Made by a program: the position numbers and the translations under genes. 64,000 bases of DNA, from assembly GCF_004634195.1 (NCBI RefSeq), contig NZ_SKBP01000003.1:124001-188000 (forward strand), read 5' to 3'. Of the stretch, positions 8,357 through 16,978 are shown in pieces. The notes beneath the pieces are model-generated. The model saw nothing but the letters and a program-made list of their open reading frames with translations. It did not search any database and was not told the origin of the DNA. Origin of the DNA: Flavobacterium salilacus subsp. salilacus. GTDB lineage: Bacteria; Bacteroidota; Bacteroidia; Flavobacteriales; Flavobacteriaceae. Each line of letters begins with the position of its first letter. Positions within the stretch are counted from its first letter, which is position 1.

Positions 8357-9455
8357 CTATTCTTCCTCTCTTTGCCCCATCATCATAAGGTAAGCTTTCA
8401 GGAATTCGTCAATATGTCCATTCATAACACCATCTACATCACTGCTTTCGTGTTGTGTACGTACATCTTTAACTAACTTGTATGGGTGCATTACATAGTT
8501 CCGAATTTGCGAACCCCACTCAATTTTCATTTTTCCTGCCTCTATTTCATCGCGTACTGCCTGGCGTTTCTTAAGCTCAATTTCATACAATTGCGATTTT
8601 AAAAGCTGCATCGCTTTTGTTTTATTATCAAGCTGAGAACGTGTTTCGGAGTTTTCGATAATAATACCGGTAGGGTGGTGGCGCAGCCTTACAGCCGTTT
8701 CTACCTTATTTACATTTTGTCCGCCCGCACCACTGGAACGCATGGTTTCCCACGATATATCTGCGGGGCTTATTTCAATCTCAATAGTATCATCGGCAAG
8801 CGGATATACATATACTGATGCAAATGAGGTATGGCGTTTGGCATTACTGTCAAAAGGGGAGATGCGCACCAAGCGGTGCACCCCGTTTTCACCCTTCAGG
8901 TATCCAAAGGAATAATCGCCCTCAAATTCGAGTGTTACGGTTTTTATACCCGCAACCTCACCCTCTTGGTAGTTAAGTTCTTTTATTTTGTAGCCTTCTT
9001 TTTCGCCCCACATCATGTACATACGCATCAGCATGCTCGCCCAATCGCAACTCTCTGTACCACCTGCACCTGCTGTTATTTGTACCACCGCACTCAGGCT
9101 GTCGCCTTCGTCCGATAGCATATTTTTAAACTCAAGGTTTTCCAGATGGGTAATAGTATGTTGGTACTGGCTGTCAAGCTCTTCTTCGGTGGCATCGCCC
9201 TCGCGGAAAAACTCATACATAACCTGTAGCTCTTCGGCTAAAGCATTGGCTTTCTCATAGTCTTCCACCCATTTTTTCTTAGAACGAAGCTCTCTTACAA
9301 TACGCTCGGCTTCCTTAGTATTATTCCAAAAATCAGGAGCAAAAGTCTTTTCTTCTTCATTAGTAATTTCTATCAACTTCCTGTCGATGTCAAAGATACC
9401 TCCTCAGCGCACCAAGGCGCTCCATAATACCTTTGATTTGTTCGGTATTTGTCAT
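8357..9455 (-). CDS. prfB: Peptide chain release factor 2, with programmed +1 frameshift
   Basis: RF2 terminates translation at UGA and UAA. Frame zero starts at ATG 9453-9455 and encodes 21 residues (MTNTEQIKG...RRYL) up to an in-frame TGA at 9390-9392. The slip site CTT-TGA-C is preceded by the Shine-Dalgarno-like AGGAGG at 9399-9404, exactly the classical RF2 autoregulatory arrangement. After a +1 shift, reading continues DIDRK... to the stop at 8357, giving 365 aa in total. The stop-recognition SPF is in [11 protein letters not shown] and the catalytic GGQ in [11 protein letters not shown]. When RF2 is scarce, the ribosome pauses at TGA and shifts, raising RF2. A terminator follows the gene. 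Confidence 0.97.
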
Positions 9456-9471
9456 AAATAATGTAGTTTTG
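9437..9471 (+). promoter_or_regulatory. Promoter of the threonine aldolase gene
   Basis: TTTG (9437-9440), a 23-base spacer, and TAGTTTTG (9464-9471) match the Bacteroidota TTTG/TAnnTTTG pattern. The transcript would start near 9478, 26 bases before the ATG. The -33 box lies inside the first codons of the divergent prfB. Confidence 0.5.
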
Positions 9472-9477
9472 TGGTTA

Positions 9478-9485
9478 CAAAAGTA
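9478..9485 (-). promoter_or_regulatory. Promoter (-7 box) of prfB
   Basis: On the minus strand TACTTTTG matches TAnnTTTG, and a start near 9471 would leave a leader of about 16 bases before the prfB ATG. No clear -33 box is seen. The box faces the threonine aldolase -7 box six bases away. Confidence 0.45.
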
Positions 9486-9503
9486 AGCTATCCTTTCGAT
9501 ACT

Positions 9504-10529
9504 ATGGAAATAAATTTAGTAAGTGATACCGTAACCAAACCCGGTCATGAAATGTTGCAACAAATGTTTCGTGCAAAAGTGGGTGATGATGTTTATAAAC
9601 AGGATGTTACAGTAAATGAGTTGGAGGAAACAGTTGCGGATTTGTTCGGAATGGAGGCTGCTTTATTTTTCCCGTCAGGCACTATGGCAAATCAAACTGC
9701 CATTAAGTTACACACCAATCCCGGCGACCAGTTGATATGCGATAAATGGGCGCATGTTTATAATTACGAAGGTGGCGGAGTATCTTTTAACAGCGGGGTA
9801 TCGTGCTGCCTGCTGGATGGTAACAGGGGTATGATAACTGCGGAGCAGGTAGAAGCGGCAATAAACCCGCCTGACTTTTACCACAGTCCGCTTACCAGCT
9901 TGGTATGTGTAGAAAATACTACCAATAAAGGTGGTGGCGCTTGTTATGATATAGAAACGCTTGGAGCGATAAAAATGGTATGCAAAAAGCACAACCTCAG
10001 CTATCATTTAGATGGTGCCAGGCTTTGGAACGCAATGGTTGCCAAAAAACAACACCCAAAACAATTTGGCGAACTCTTCGATACCATATCGGTTTGCCTT
10101 TCCAAAGGGCTGGGCGCTCCGGTGGGTTCATTACTTATAGGTGATAAAGAAACGATGGACAGGGCATTACGCATCCGCAAAATATTGGGTGGGGGTATGC
10201 GTCAGGCAGGTTACCTTGCAGCAGCGGGTTTATATGCCCTGCAACATAATGTGGGCAGGCTGGAAAACGACCACAAGAGAGCCAAGCAGCTTGGCGAGGT
10301 ATTGCAACAGCAGGTTTGGGTAGAAAAGGTAGAGCCTGTAGAAACCAATATTGTTATTTTTTCGGTACATCCGCAGTATAACGAAGCGGTTATTATAGAA
10401 AAACTAAAGCAAAAAAGCATCTTTATAAGTGGTATGGGCAAGGGTAAACTGCGCATTGTTACCCATTTGGATTATAAAGAGGTTATGCATCAGTATGTAT
10501 TGGAAACGTTGAGTAAACTTAGTTTTTAG
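9504..10529 (+). CDS. ltaE: Low-specificity L-threonine aldolase (PLP enzyme)
   Basis: Cleaves L-threonine or allo-threonine to glycine and acetaldehyde; the reverse reaction makes beta-hydroxy amino acids. I take ATG 9504 (341 aa); the longer frame begins with GTG inside the promoter. Family motifs are EINLVSDTVTKPG at the start, FFPSGTMANQTAI, the PLP-contacting HLDGARLWNA, and the Schiff-base lysine K201 in SVCLSKGLGAPVGS. The second half ends with the usual small domain. The gene stands alone, divergent from prfB, and is followed by repeated DNA. Threonine versus allo-threonine preference cannot be told. Confidence 0.9.
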   Translation: MEINLVSDTVTKPGHEMLQQMFRAKVGDDVYKQDVTVNELEETVADLFGMEAALFFPSGTMANQTAIKLHTNPGDQLICDKWAHVYNYEGGGVSFNSGVSCCLLDGNRGMITAEQVEAAINPPDFYHSPLTSLVCVENTTNKGGGACYDIETLGAIKMVCKKHNLSYHLDGARLWNAMVAKKQHPKQFGELFDTISVCLSKGLGAPVGSLLIGDKETMDRALRIRKILGGGMRQAGYLAAAGLYALQHNVGRLENDHKRAKQLGEVLQQQVWVEKVEPVETNIVIFSVHPQYNEAVIIEKLKQKSIFISGMGKGKLRIVTHLDYKEVMHQYVLETLSKLSF

Positions 10530-10580
10530 GCAATAGGCAATAGGCATAAGCCAATAGCCAATAGTGATAAGGCAATAGTA
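10530..10580. repeat. Short degenerate repeats of GGCAATA / GCCAATA
   Basis: Immediately after the aldolase stop, the 7-base unit GGCAATA recurs (AGGCAATAGGCAATAGGCATAAG), then CCAATAGCCAATAG, then GGCAATAG again. This is local low-complexity DNA with no coding potential. Confidence 0.6.
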
Positions 10581-10594
10581 AAAAACACAACTCT

Positions 10595-10665
10595 CATTGC
10601 GAGGAGGGACGACGAAGCAATCTGATAAAGATTGCCACGCTCCGTTTCACTACGCTCGCAATGAC
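10595..10665. repeat. REP-like palindromic intergenic repeat, copy 1
   Basis: Arms CATTGCGAG (10595-10603) and CTCGCAATG (10655-10663) pair, and the inner GCAATCT (10617-10623) pairs with AGATTGC (10629-10635). This gives one long imperfect hairpin of about 70 bases. The left arm of about 29 bases recurs with three or so changes at 52813-52841. It is non-coding and sits between ltaE and the convergent ebfC gene. Confidence 0.65.
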
Positions 10666-10686
10666 AGTTTCGATAATTGTTACTTA

Positions 10687-11010
10687 TCACGAAAACATAT
10701 CCATACCCGGTATGTTCGGCATACCTTCTTTAGCCACTGCGCCAAGTTCGGCTTCGTTTACTGCGGTAGCTTTTTCTATTGCTTTGTTCATTACCAGTAT
10801 CAGGTAATCTTCAAGCTGCTCCTTGTCCTCCAGCAAACTATCGTCAATAGTTATGGTTTTAATCTGTCTGTTAGCTGTCAAGGTTACTTTCAGCAACCCG
10901 TCATTACTCTGCTCATCTACCAGTACAGTGTCCAGTCTTTTTTTAGTTTCCTCTATCTTTTGCTGGGTTTCTTTAATTTTACCCATCATTCCCATAATAT
11001 CTCCAAACAT
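10687..11010 (-). CDS. YbaB/EbfC-family nucleoid-associated protein
   Basis: Small DNA-binding protein of 107 aa from ATG 11008-11010; the longer frame starts with TTG. The helical N-terminus ([19 protein letters not shown]) followed by [20 protein letters not shown] and the C-terminal helix is the YbaB fold, which dimerises like tweezers on DNA. The usual neighbours in other phyla (dnaX, recR) are absent; here it is divergent from a peptidase gene. The C-terminal tail is rich in Gly, Met and Pro ([13 protein letters not shown]), typical for Bacteroidota members. Target sites are unknown. Confidence 0.88.
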   Translation of the reverse strand: MFGDIMGMMGKIKETQQKIEETKKRLDTVLVDEQSNDGLLKVTLTANRQIKTITIDDSLLEDKEQLEDYLILVMNKAIEKATAVNEAELGAVAKEGMPNIPGMDMFS

Positions 11011-11040
11011 TTTTATGAATTTTATTAATTGTTTATGGTA

Positions 11041-11048
11041 CAAAAATA
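11041..11048 (-). promoter_or_regulatory. Candidate -7 box of the ebfC-like gene
   Basis: On the minus strand TATTTTTG matches TAnnTTTG about 30 bases upstream of the chosen ATG. No convincing -33 box is seen. Confidence 0.35.
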
Positions 11049-11085
11049 TTAAATTGCATGGTTATACGCTAATTCGTTAAATAGA

Positions 11086-13215
11086 ATGAAGAAACTCTTA
11101 CTTTTAAGTTGTGTTTGTATTATTTTTGCCTGCAAGCAGGAAAACAAAAATAAATCAATGACTGAAACACACACGCCTCCTACGGCAGCCATTCACCCCA
11201 AACAACTTGAAAAGCACGGCGATGTGCGTATCGATAATTATTACTGGCTTAACGAAAGAGAAAATCCTGAAGTAATAGATTACCTGAATAAAGAGAATGA
11301 GTATTACCAAAAGATGACTGAACACACCAAGAAGTTCAGGGAAGATCTTTATGAGGAAATGAAGGGCAGGATAAAAGAAGACGATTCATCCGTGCCTTAC
11401 TTCTACAATGGTTATTACTACATTACCCGTTACGAGAAAGGTAAAGATTACCCAATATATTCCCGCAAAAAAGACAGCCTTGATGCTAAAGAAGAAATAA
11501 TGTTCGATTGCAATGAAATGGCAAAAGGGCATTCATATTTTAACCTTAACGGGCTAAACGTGAGTGAAGATAACCAATGGGTGGCTTTTGGTGTTGATAC
11601 CGTATCGCGCAGGCAATATACCCTACAGGTAAAAAATTTATTTACCAACGAAATACAGCCTGTAAAAATAGAAAACACCACAGGAGGCTCTACATGGGCA
11701 GGTGATAATAAAACATTGTTTTATACCCGTAAAGACTCTGTTACCCTGCGTTCTGAAAAAATATACAAGCACAAGTTGGGTACACCCGCAACTGAGGATA
11801 AAGTAGTATATCATGAAAAAGATGATACTTTCTCTGTATTTGTGTATAAAGAAAAATCTAAAAAATACTTGGTTATAGGCAGCAGCAGTACACTTACTAC
11901 GGAGTTTAGAACGCTTGATGCGAAAAAGCCTGACGGCGAGTTTAAAATATTCCAGCCCAGAGTACGGGGTATGGAATACAGTATATCCCATTATGGCGAT
12001 AAGTTTTATATTGTTACCAATAAGGATAAAGCGACTAACTTTAAACTGATGGTTACTCCTGAAACCAATACCGGTATGGAAAACTGGAAAGACCTGATAC
12101 CGCACCGTAAAGATGTATTGGTAGAGGATATTGATATTTTTAAAGATTATCTGGTAATTTCCGAGCGTTCTAACGGATTGAACAAAATAAGAATACGCCC
12201 ATGGAAAGGGGAGGAGTATTACCTGCCTTTTGAGAGTGAAACTTATACGGCAGGCACATCGGCAAATCCGGATTTTAATACAGATATACTGCGCTACAGT
12301 TACCAGTCATTAGCCACCCCATCTTCGGTTATCGATTTCAATATGAAAACGCAGGAAAAAACCGTTATGAAGGAGCAGGAAGTACTGGGTGGTAAGTTTG
12401 ATAAAAATAATTATACAGAAGAGCGCGTTTGGGCAACTGCCGAAGATGGTACTAAAGTGCCAATTTCTATGGTATATAGAAAAGGAATTGAGAAAGACGG
12501 TAACAACCCACTCCTGCTTTATGCTTACGGCTCATACGGGGCATCTATGGATCCTTATTTTTCATCGGTAAGGCTTAGCCTGCTCGACAGAGGTTTTATT
12601 TATGCCATAGCGCATATAAGAGGCGGAGAAGATTTAGGGCGCGAGTGGTATGACAATGGTAAATTGCTTAAAAAGAAAAATACATTTACTGATTTTATTG
12701 ATTGTTCAAAATTTGTAATTGCTGAGGGGTATACCTCAAAAGAGCATTTGTATGCCGAAGGCGGTTCTGCCGGAGGGCTGCTTATGGGAGCAGTGGTAAA
12801 TATGGCTCCGCAATTATATAACGGCGTTATAGCCCAAGTACCTTTTGTAGATGTGGTAACTACTATGCTGGATGACAGCATACCGCTTACTACCGGCGAA
12901 TATGATGAGTGGGGCAACCCTAACGAAAAGGAATACTATGATTATATGAAATCATACTCTCCTTATGATAATGTAAAGGCGCAGGATTACCCAAACATGC
13001 TGGTAACAACGGGGCTTCATGACTCTCAGGTGCAATACTGGGAACCTGCCAAATGGGTAGCCCGCTTGAGAGCGCTGAAAACAGACAATAATGTATTATA
13101 CCTCGATACTAATATGGAAGCAGGGCATGGAGGGGCTTCAGGACGATTTGAAGCCTTAAAAGAAGTTGCTAAAGAATATAGTTTTTTGTTAGATTTAGAA
13201 GGAATTAAAAAGTAA
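11086..13215 (+). CDS. Prolyl oligopeptidase family (S9A) serine peptidase, lipoprotein
   Basis: A 709-aa enzyme that cleaves short peptides after proline. Residues 1-16 form a lipoprotein signal ending in IIFAC, so Cys16 should be lipid-anchored in the envelope. The N-terminal part (to about 420) is the seven-bladed propeller that gates access. The C-terminal alpha/beta hydrolase domain carries the triad Ser561 (EGGSAGG), Asp646 (TGLHDSQVQYWEP) and His681 (EAGHGGASGR). The wording HGDVRIDNYYWLNER near the start is typical of bacterial S9A and the related protease II group, so oligopeptidase B-like specificity is not excluded. The gene is monocistronic or weakly linked to the downstream synthase. 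Confidence 0.93.
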   Translation: MKKLLLLSCVCIIFACKQENKNKSMTETHTPPTAAIHPKQLEKHGDVRIDNYYWLNERENPEVIDYLNKENEYYQKMTEHTKKFREDLYEEMKGRIKEDDSSVPYFYNGYYYITRYEKGKDYPIYSRKKDSLDAKEEIMFDCNEMAKGHSYFNLNGLNVSEDNQWVAFGVDTVSRRQYTLQVKNLFTNEIQPVKIENTTGGSTWAGDNKTLFYTRKDSVTLRSEKIYKHKLGTPATEDKVVYHEKDDTFSVFVYKEKSKKYLVIGSSSTLTTEFRTLDAKKPDGEFKIFQPRVRGMEYSISHYGDKFYIVTNKDKATNFKLMVTPETNTGMENWKDLIPHRKDVLVEDIDIFKDYLVISERSNGLNKIRIRPWKGEEYYLPFESETYTAGTSANPDFNTDILRYSYQSLATPSSVIDFNMKTQEKTVMKEQEVLGGKFDKNNYTEERVWATAEDGTKVPISMVYRKGIEKDGNNPLLLYAYGSYGASMDPYFSSVRLSLLDRGFIYAIAHIRGGEDLGREWYDNGKLLKKKNTFTDFIDCSKFVIAEGYTSKEHLYAEGGSAGGLLMGAVVNMAPQLYNGVIAQVPFVDVVTTMLDDSIPLTTGEYDEWGNPNEKEYYDYMKSYSPYDNVKAQDYPNMLVTTGLHDSQVQYWEPAKWVARLRALKTDNNVLYLDTNMEAGHGGASGRFEALKEVAKEYSFLLDLEGIKK

Positions 13216-13230
13216 TTAAATTTTTTTTGT

Positions 13231-13238
13231 TAGCTTTG
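13231..13238 (+). promoter_or_regulatory. Candidate -7 box for the cysteine synthase family gene
   Basis: TAGCTTTG matches TAnnTTTG in the gap after the peptidase stop, about 60 bases upstream of the ATG at 13298. The upstream DNA is T-rich and the -33 box is unclear. Confidence 0.4.
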
Positions 13239-13297
13239 CATGGTTTTGAGGTTAATAAAAACTATGTGCACAGTTTACCTTGATTAACTTATTTTTT

Positions 13298-14338
13298 ATG
13301 AAAGAAGAAATAAAAGCCTATAATAATGTATTGGAATTAATTGGTAACACACCGCTGATTAAAATCAATAGAATTACAGAAGGATTAGAAGGGAATTTTT
13401 TTGCTAAAGTAGAAGCTTTTAATCCGGGCCATTCAACCAAAGACAGAATTGCATTATACATTATTGAGGAAGCCGAAAAAAGAGGCATACTAAAACCGGG
13501 AGATACTATTATAGAAACTACCTCGGGCAATACTGGTTTTAGTGTGGCAATGGTAAGCATTATTAAAGGCTATGACTGCGTTTTGGCAGTAAGTTCTAAA
13601 TCATCCAGAGACAAGATTGATATGCTGCGTGCTATGGGCGCAAAGGTATATGTATGCCCTGCACACGTATCGGCAGACGATCCTCGCTCTTATTACAATG
13701 TTGCCAAAAGACTGCATGAAGAAACTAAGGGCTCGGTATATATCAATCAGTACTTTAACGATCTTAATATTGATGCTCATTATAAGACTACCGGACCGGA
13801 AATATGGGAGCAAACTAACGGGAAAATTACCCACCTTGTAGCCTGTAGCGGTACGGGAGGTACTATTTCGGGAACAGCACGTTACTTAAAAGAGAAAAAC
13901 CCCAACATTAAAGTACTTGGTGTAGATGCTTATGGCTCTGTATTGAAAAAGTATCATGAAACCAGAGAGTTTGACAGCGAAGAGATTTATCCGTACAGAA
14001 TAGAAGGTTTAGGGAAAAACCTTATACCTACGGCTACTGACTTTGATGTTATTGACAAGTTTATAAAGGTATCTGACGAAGACAGTGCCCATGCTGCACG
14101 GTATATAGCCAAAACCGAAGGTCTTTTTGTAGGATATACCAGTGGTGCCGTTTTGCAAGCGGTAAGGCAGTATTCGGAAGAAGGAGAATTTGATGCTACC
14201 AGTAACGTAGTACTAATATTCCCCGATCATGGTTCGCGTTATATGAGTAAAGTATTTAGCGATGAATGGATGAGCGAACAAGGCTTTTTTGACAGCGTTA
14301 ACCTTGAAGCTGCTCAAAAAATTGAATTTATAAAATAG
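13298..14338 (+). CDS. PLP-dependent cysteine synthase / cystathionine beta-synthase family protein
   Basis: Fold type II PLP enzyme of 346 aa from ATG 13298; the frame upstream has only a TTG. The start [16 protein letters not shown] is a family signature. The PLP lysine is K48 in HSTKDR, the phosphate/substrate loop is TTSGNTGFS, and the PLP-phosphate loop is [10 protein letters not shown]. The wording [19 protein letters not shown] and [17 protein letters not shown] resembles catalytic cores of cystathionine beta-synthases rather than CysK, but there is no C-terminal CBS domain. It could therefore make cysteine from O-acetylserine or cystathionine from homocysteine. A strong terminator follows. 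Confidence 0.88.
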   Translation: MKEEIKAYNNVLELIGNTPLIKINRITEGLEGNFFAKVEAFNPGHSTKDRIALYIIEEAEKRGILKPGDTIIETTSGNTGFSVAMVSIIKGYDCVLAVSSKSSRDKIDMLRAMGAKVYVCPAHVSADDPRSYYNVAKRLHEETKGSVYINQYFNDLNIDAHYKTTGPEIWEQTNGKITHLVACSGTGGTISGTARYLKEKNPNIKVLGVDAYGSVLKKYHETREFDSEEIYPYRIEGLGKNLIPTATDFDVIDKFIKVSDEDSAHAARYIAKTEGLFVGYTSGAVLQAVRQYSEEGEFDATSNVVLIFPDHGSRYMSKVFSDEWMSEQGFFDSVNLEAAQKIEFIK

Positions 14339-14358
14339 AACACACACTTATCAATATA

Positions 14359-14395
14359 CAAAACCATCTTTTTTCGAGGATGGTTTTTTGTTTTT
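14359..14395 (+). terminator. Terminator of the cysteine synthase family gene
   Basis: Stem AAACCATC / GATGGTTT around a T-rich loop, followed by TTTTGTTTTT, 20 bases after the stop codon. Confidence 0.8.
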
Positions 14396-14410
14396 AACAG
14401 AATGTACCGG

Positions 14411-14448
14411 AAGTAAAAAAAAGAGCCATCTGTTAAAGATGGCTCTTA
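14411..14448 (-). terminator. Terminator of the GIN-domain protein gene
   Basis: A 10-bp perfect stem (AAGAGCCATC / GATGGCTCTT) followed on the minus strand by eight T residues, just after the GIN-domain gene. Together with the neighbouring plus-strand hairpin it insulates two convergent genes. Confidence 0.85.
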
Positions 14449-14466
14449 GCGAAGTGAAATATAAAA

Positions 14467-15186
14467 TCAAAACGTTTTAAACTCGCCCGATCCTATTTTT
14501 TTAAAATCCTGTTCTGCGGGATCTCCTGTAAAAGTTATCGTTCCGGAACCGCTTATCCGCCCTTTTATAGCTTTGTTACTCTCTGCCTCTATAGTACCGG
14601 GTCCGGATATAGTTGCATTTACCGTATATGACCTTAAGTAATGTGCATCAATATTACCTGAACCTACAACTTTACAAGCAAGGCTGTCAGTCCTCCCGTT
14701 TAGTTTAATATTGCCCGAACCGAGTACTATAGCTTCTGCCTTTTCGGCTTTTACTTTTACATCTATAGAACCTGCGCCATCTAAGCGTACTATTATATTA
14801 TTTGTAAAAGTATTTTTTCCTACAATTTCTCCACTCCCCACAAGTGTTATTTGGTTCAGGGTACTATAAGGTACTGTAATTTTTACGCTGTTGTTTTTGT
14901 GAGGTTGTAGTTTTATACTGTCTGGCAAGGCAATAGCCAGTATGCCGTCGCTTGTTGTAGTAACTTGTAAAAAAGCTATAATATTTTCAGCACCATCCAG
15001 CTTTATATTACCCGCGTTTTTACTCTCTGTAAGTTTTACTTCAAAAGGTCCTCTTACGACTATTTGATTAAAGTCGCCCACTTTTCGAATTTCTTCTGTT
15101 GTTTTTTCACTACCTGTTATTACTTGTTGTGCTGTTACAGATAGGGCAAAGAAACCCATGACAATTAGAAAAATTGCTTTTTTCAT
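14467..15186 (-). CDS. Exported GIN-domain (DUF2807) protein
   Basis: A 239-aa protein with a signal peptide (MKKAIFLIVMGFFALSVTAQ) and a head GIN domain, a right-handed beta-helix common in Bacteroidota. Typical wording includes FNQIVVRGPFEVKL, LVGSGEIVGKN and repeated GSGNIKLNG / GSGNIDAHY / GPGTIEAE / GSGTITFTG turns. It is probably periplasmic or surface-exposed; Pfam calls the family putative auto-transporter adhesin head, but a role in adhesion is unproven. It lies downstream of a repeat-protein remnant on the same strand and ends at a strong terminator. Confidence 0.85.
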   Translation of the reverse strand: MKKAIFLIVMGFFALSVTAQQVITGSEKTTEEIRKVGDFNQIVVRGPFEVKLTESKNAGNIKLDGAENIIAFLQVTTTSDGILAIALPDSIKLQPHKNNSVKITVPYSTLNQITLVGSGEIVGKNTFTNNIIVRLDGAGSIDVKVKAEKAEAIVLGSGNIKLNGRTDSLACKVVGSGNIDAHYLRSYTVNATISGPGTIEAESNKAIKGRISGSGTITFTGDPAEQDFKKIGSGEFKTF

Positions 15187-15321
15187 GATAAATGTTTTTT
15201 GATTGATGATTGATTTATCTCCTTTTTAAAGGGAAATTGATGATTGATTTTTTACTTTGTTTATTACTGTTAGTAGGTTATATTTTTAAGACGATAGTAG
15301 TTTACTAATGGTTGTATAAGG

Positions 15322-15822
15322 TTATATTTTAACCCATTTTATATCTCCGTATGTGGATTTGATATAAATTTTATTATTGCTGTTGCCCCCGTATTGACCT
15401 ATATGGTGCGAGTTAAAATCTTTATCATGTATTGTAGTGTATTTAAAATCTCCTTTGTCGCCACTCGAATTGGAATATTCTGTTAAAAGTTCAAAGTTAA
15501 ACTTCGAATCATGCATATACAGTAGTGTTACATCTGAATAAGAACTATTAATGCTTACATTCTTAACCGATTTGTCCAGAGCCATTTTTATATCTCCATA
15601 TTCTATAGCAACATGAAGCAGTTCCTCCACTTTTTCAACTTTAAGATCGGAATAGGTTGACTTGCCTATAATACGTGCAGATTTACCAATTGTTACATCA
15701 CCATAATCCGAATTATAGTTTAGTTCTGTAATTGTACCTATTTTAATCTCAGAGTATTCACTTTTCACTTCAAAATTTTCAGTTTTTGTCAAAATAAATT
15801 CAGAGTGCTGAGCTTTTATTTT
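15322..15822 (-). pseudogene. 5'-truncated repeat protein (beta-helical, DUF4097-like)
   Basis: An open frame runs from 15954 to 15322, but the part upstream of about 15822 lies on top of the neighbouring lipoprotein gene and its terminator and has no protein-like character. From 15822 on, the sequence reads KAQHSEFILTKTENF and then six spaced repeats of the type EYSEIKIG, DYGDVTIG, TYSDLKVE, EYGDIKMA, SYSDVTLL and TYGDIKW. These are typical of exported beta-helical proteins of Bacteroidota. No start codon or signal peptide precedes this body except the remnant KAQ. I infer that the 5' end was removed when the neighbouring segment arrived. It could instead be translated from an internal start. 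Confidence 0.5.
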
Positions 15823-15824
15823 TA

Positions 15825-15855
15825 TAAAAAAACCTGCTATTAGCAGGTTTTTTTT
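15825..15855 (-). terminator. Terminator of the Cys-rich lipoprotein gene, lying in the next open frame
   Basis: AACCTGC-TATTA-GCAGGTT hairpin with long A and T flanks, 20 bases after the lipoprotein stop. It falls inside the extended open frame of the truncated repeat protein, directly at the point where protein-like sequence begins. Confidence 0.75.
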
Positions 15856-15874
15856 GTGTTTACAGAATTTTAGA

Positions 15875-16510
15875 TTAACAATTATCCAAGCATTTATCCC
15901 TAACCCATTTAAGCATATGTATATTAGACCTATAATTTGAAAGTAGCTCAGCATAATTTTCAGGCTCCTCGTTACATTGTCTTGTTAAAATCCTAGAAAA
16001 GGCATTTACTCTACTTTCGTAAAAATCCCAACAGTCTTTTACGCAATTACTAGCAGGGTTTGTAGGACTTTCTGGCTGCCAAGGTATAAAAATAGTGGTG
16101 TCATCGTGATCTATTTGTGCATATTCACTAAAAAAAGTAGTATTGGCAGATACTACTTTCTCAGCAGTACTAACTATAGATCCGTATTCATTTACTGCCT
16201 CATTATAATCTACAAAGCTTGTAGTGTGGATATTCGTAGAAATCCATGACATCATTTTACTTTCATTATCAATATCAGCGATGTCTCCATTATAATTCAT
16301 TTTTTGTGTAAATGATTGTGTTTTGGATTCGAGGTCAATATAATCTTGTGAGGAAATCATAGCATTAAAGAGAGTCTCTAAGTCATGACCTCCTGATTTT
16401 AACTGATAATCACTAGTAAGTTCAGTTTGATTAGCTTCTTGTTCTGTACTCTCATTAGAACATGAGATACTTAAAAATAAAACGAAGATTGCAAAAAATG
16501 TTTTTTTCAT
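15875..16510 (-). CDS. Unrecognised Cys-containing lipoprotein
   Basis: A 211-aa protein I do not recognise. MKKTFFAIFVLFLSISCSNES is a lipoprotein-type signal with Cys17, followed by an acidic, Gln/Asn/Ser-rich linker, as in exported Bacteroidota lipoproteins. The middle is helical (LFNAMISSQDYIDLE, SWISTNIHTTSFVDYNEA). The C-terminal third has four cysteines in two pairs (NCVKDCWDFY, RQCNEE, DKCLDNC) that could form disulfides. It is flanked by its own terminator and by AT-rich DNA without genes, and appears to interrupt an older gene. Its codon use is AT-rich compared with neighbours. Recent acquisition is an inference. Confidence 0.7.
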   Translation of the reverse strand: MKKTFFAIFVLFLSISCSNESTEQEANQTELTSDYQLKSGGHDLETLFNAMISSQDYIDLESKTQSFTQKMNYNGDIADIDNESKMMSWISTNIHTTSFVDYNEAVNEYGSIVSTAEKVVSANTTFFSEYAQIDHDDTTIFIPWQPESPTNPASNCVKDCWDFYESRVNAFSRILTRQCNEEPENYAELLSNYRSNIHMLKWVRDKCLDNC

Positions 16511-16978
16511 GATAAATTAATTTTTTAATGGATTAATAAGGTCAAATATACTTAAATACAGAAAATGAACATTAACTTATGGTTAAGAATCAATATCTGA
16601 TAAGAAAAATAATTTTTATTGTGATAAAATAACGTTAATACAACTTTTATGTTTTATTAATACGTTTTTTGTTTTATAAAACATTATAACATCGCTTTAT
16701 AGTAAGCGTTATATATTTCATATTGGGCATTGGTATTACCTTTTTTGCAAAGGGTAATCAGTTCGTTTATATTGGTAGTGGCAGTTATCAAGCTTTTAAA
16801 CGTTCTATTTATTACAAAGACAGTACAGATATTAAAATGTTACAGTACGCTGAAATTTTTTTTTAAATCTATGAATTTCTATATCAGCGTAATAAATTTT
16901 GCATCAATATATTAATCCATAAAAAAAGCTGCCTGTATTGCAGGCAGCCTTATAATATTTTTATTGTAATAATTGTTA
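16511..16978. other. 468-bp AT-rich region without a recognisable gene
   Basis: Very AT-rich DNA between the lipoprotein start and the yebC end. The only open frame (16730-16915, plus) is hydrophobic and Phe/Ile-rich because of base composition and lacks a family signature. The only structure I can support is the yebC terminator at its right end. It may hold the lipoprotein promoter. Confidence 0.7.
16920..16949 (-). terminator. Terminator of yebC
   Basis: An 8-bp stem GCTGCCTG / CAGGCAGC with loop TATTG and seven T residues on the minus strand, about 30 bases after the yebC stop. Confidence 0.85.

Noticed and set aside
10530..10580. Possible CRISPR-like array in the GGCAATA repeats
   Set aside because: Units are 7 bases and contiguous without spacers, and no cas genes are in the window.
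16730..16915. 61-codon frame in the AT-rich gap
   Set aside because: Phe/Ile/Lys-rich as expected from composition; no ribosome-binding context or recognisable feature.
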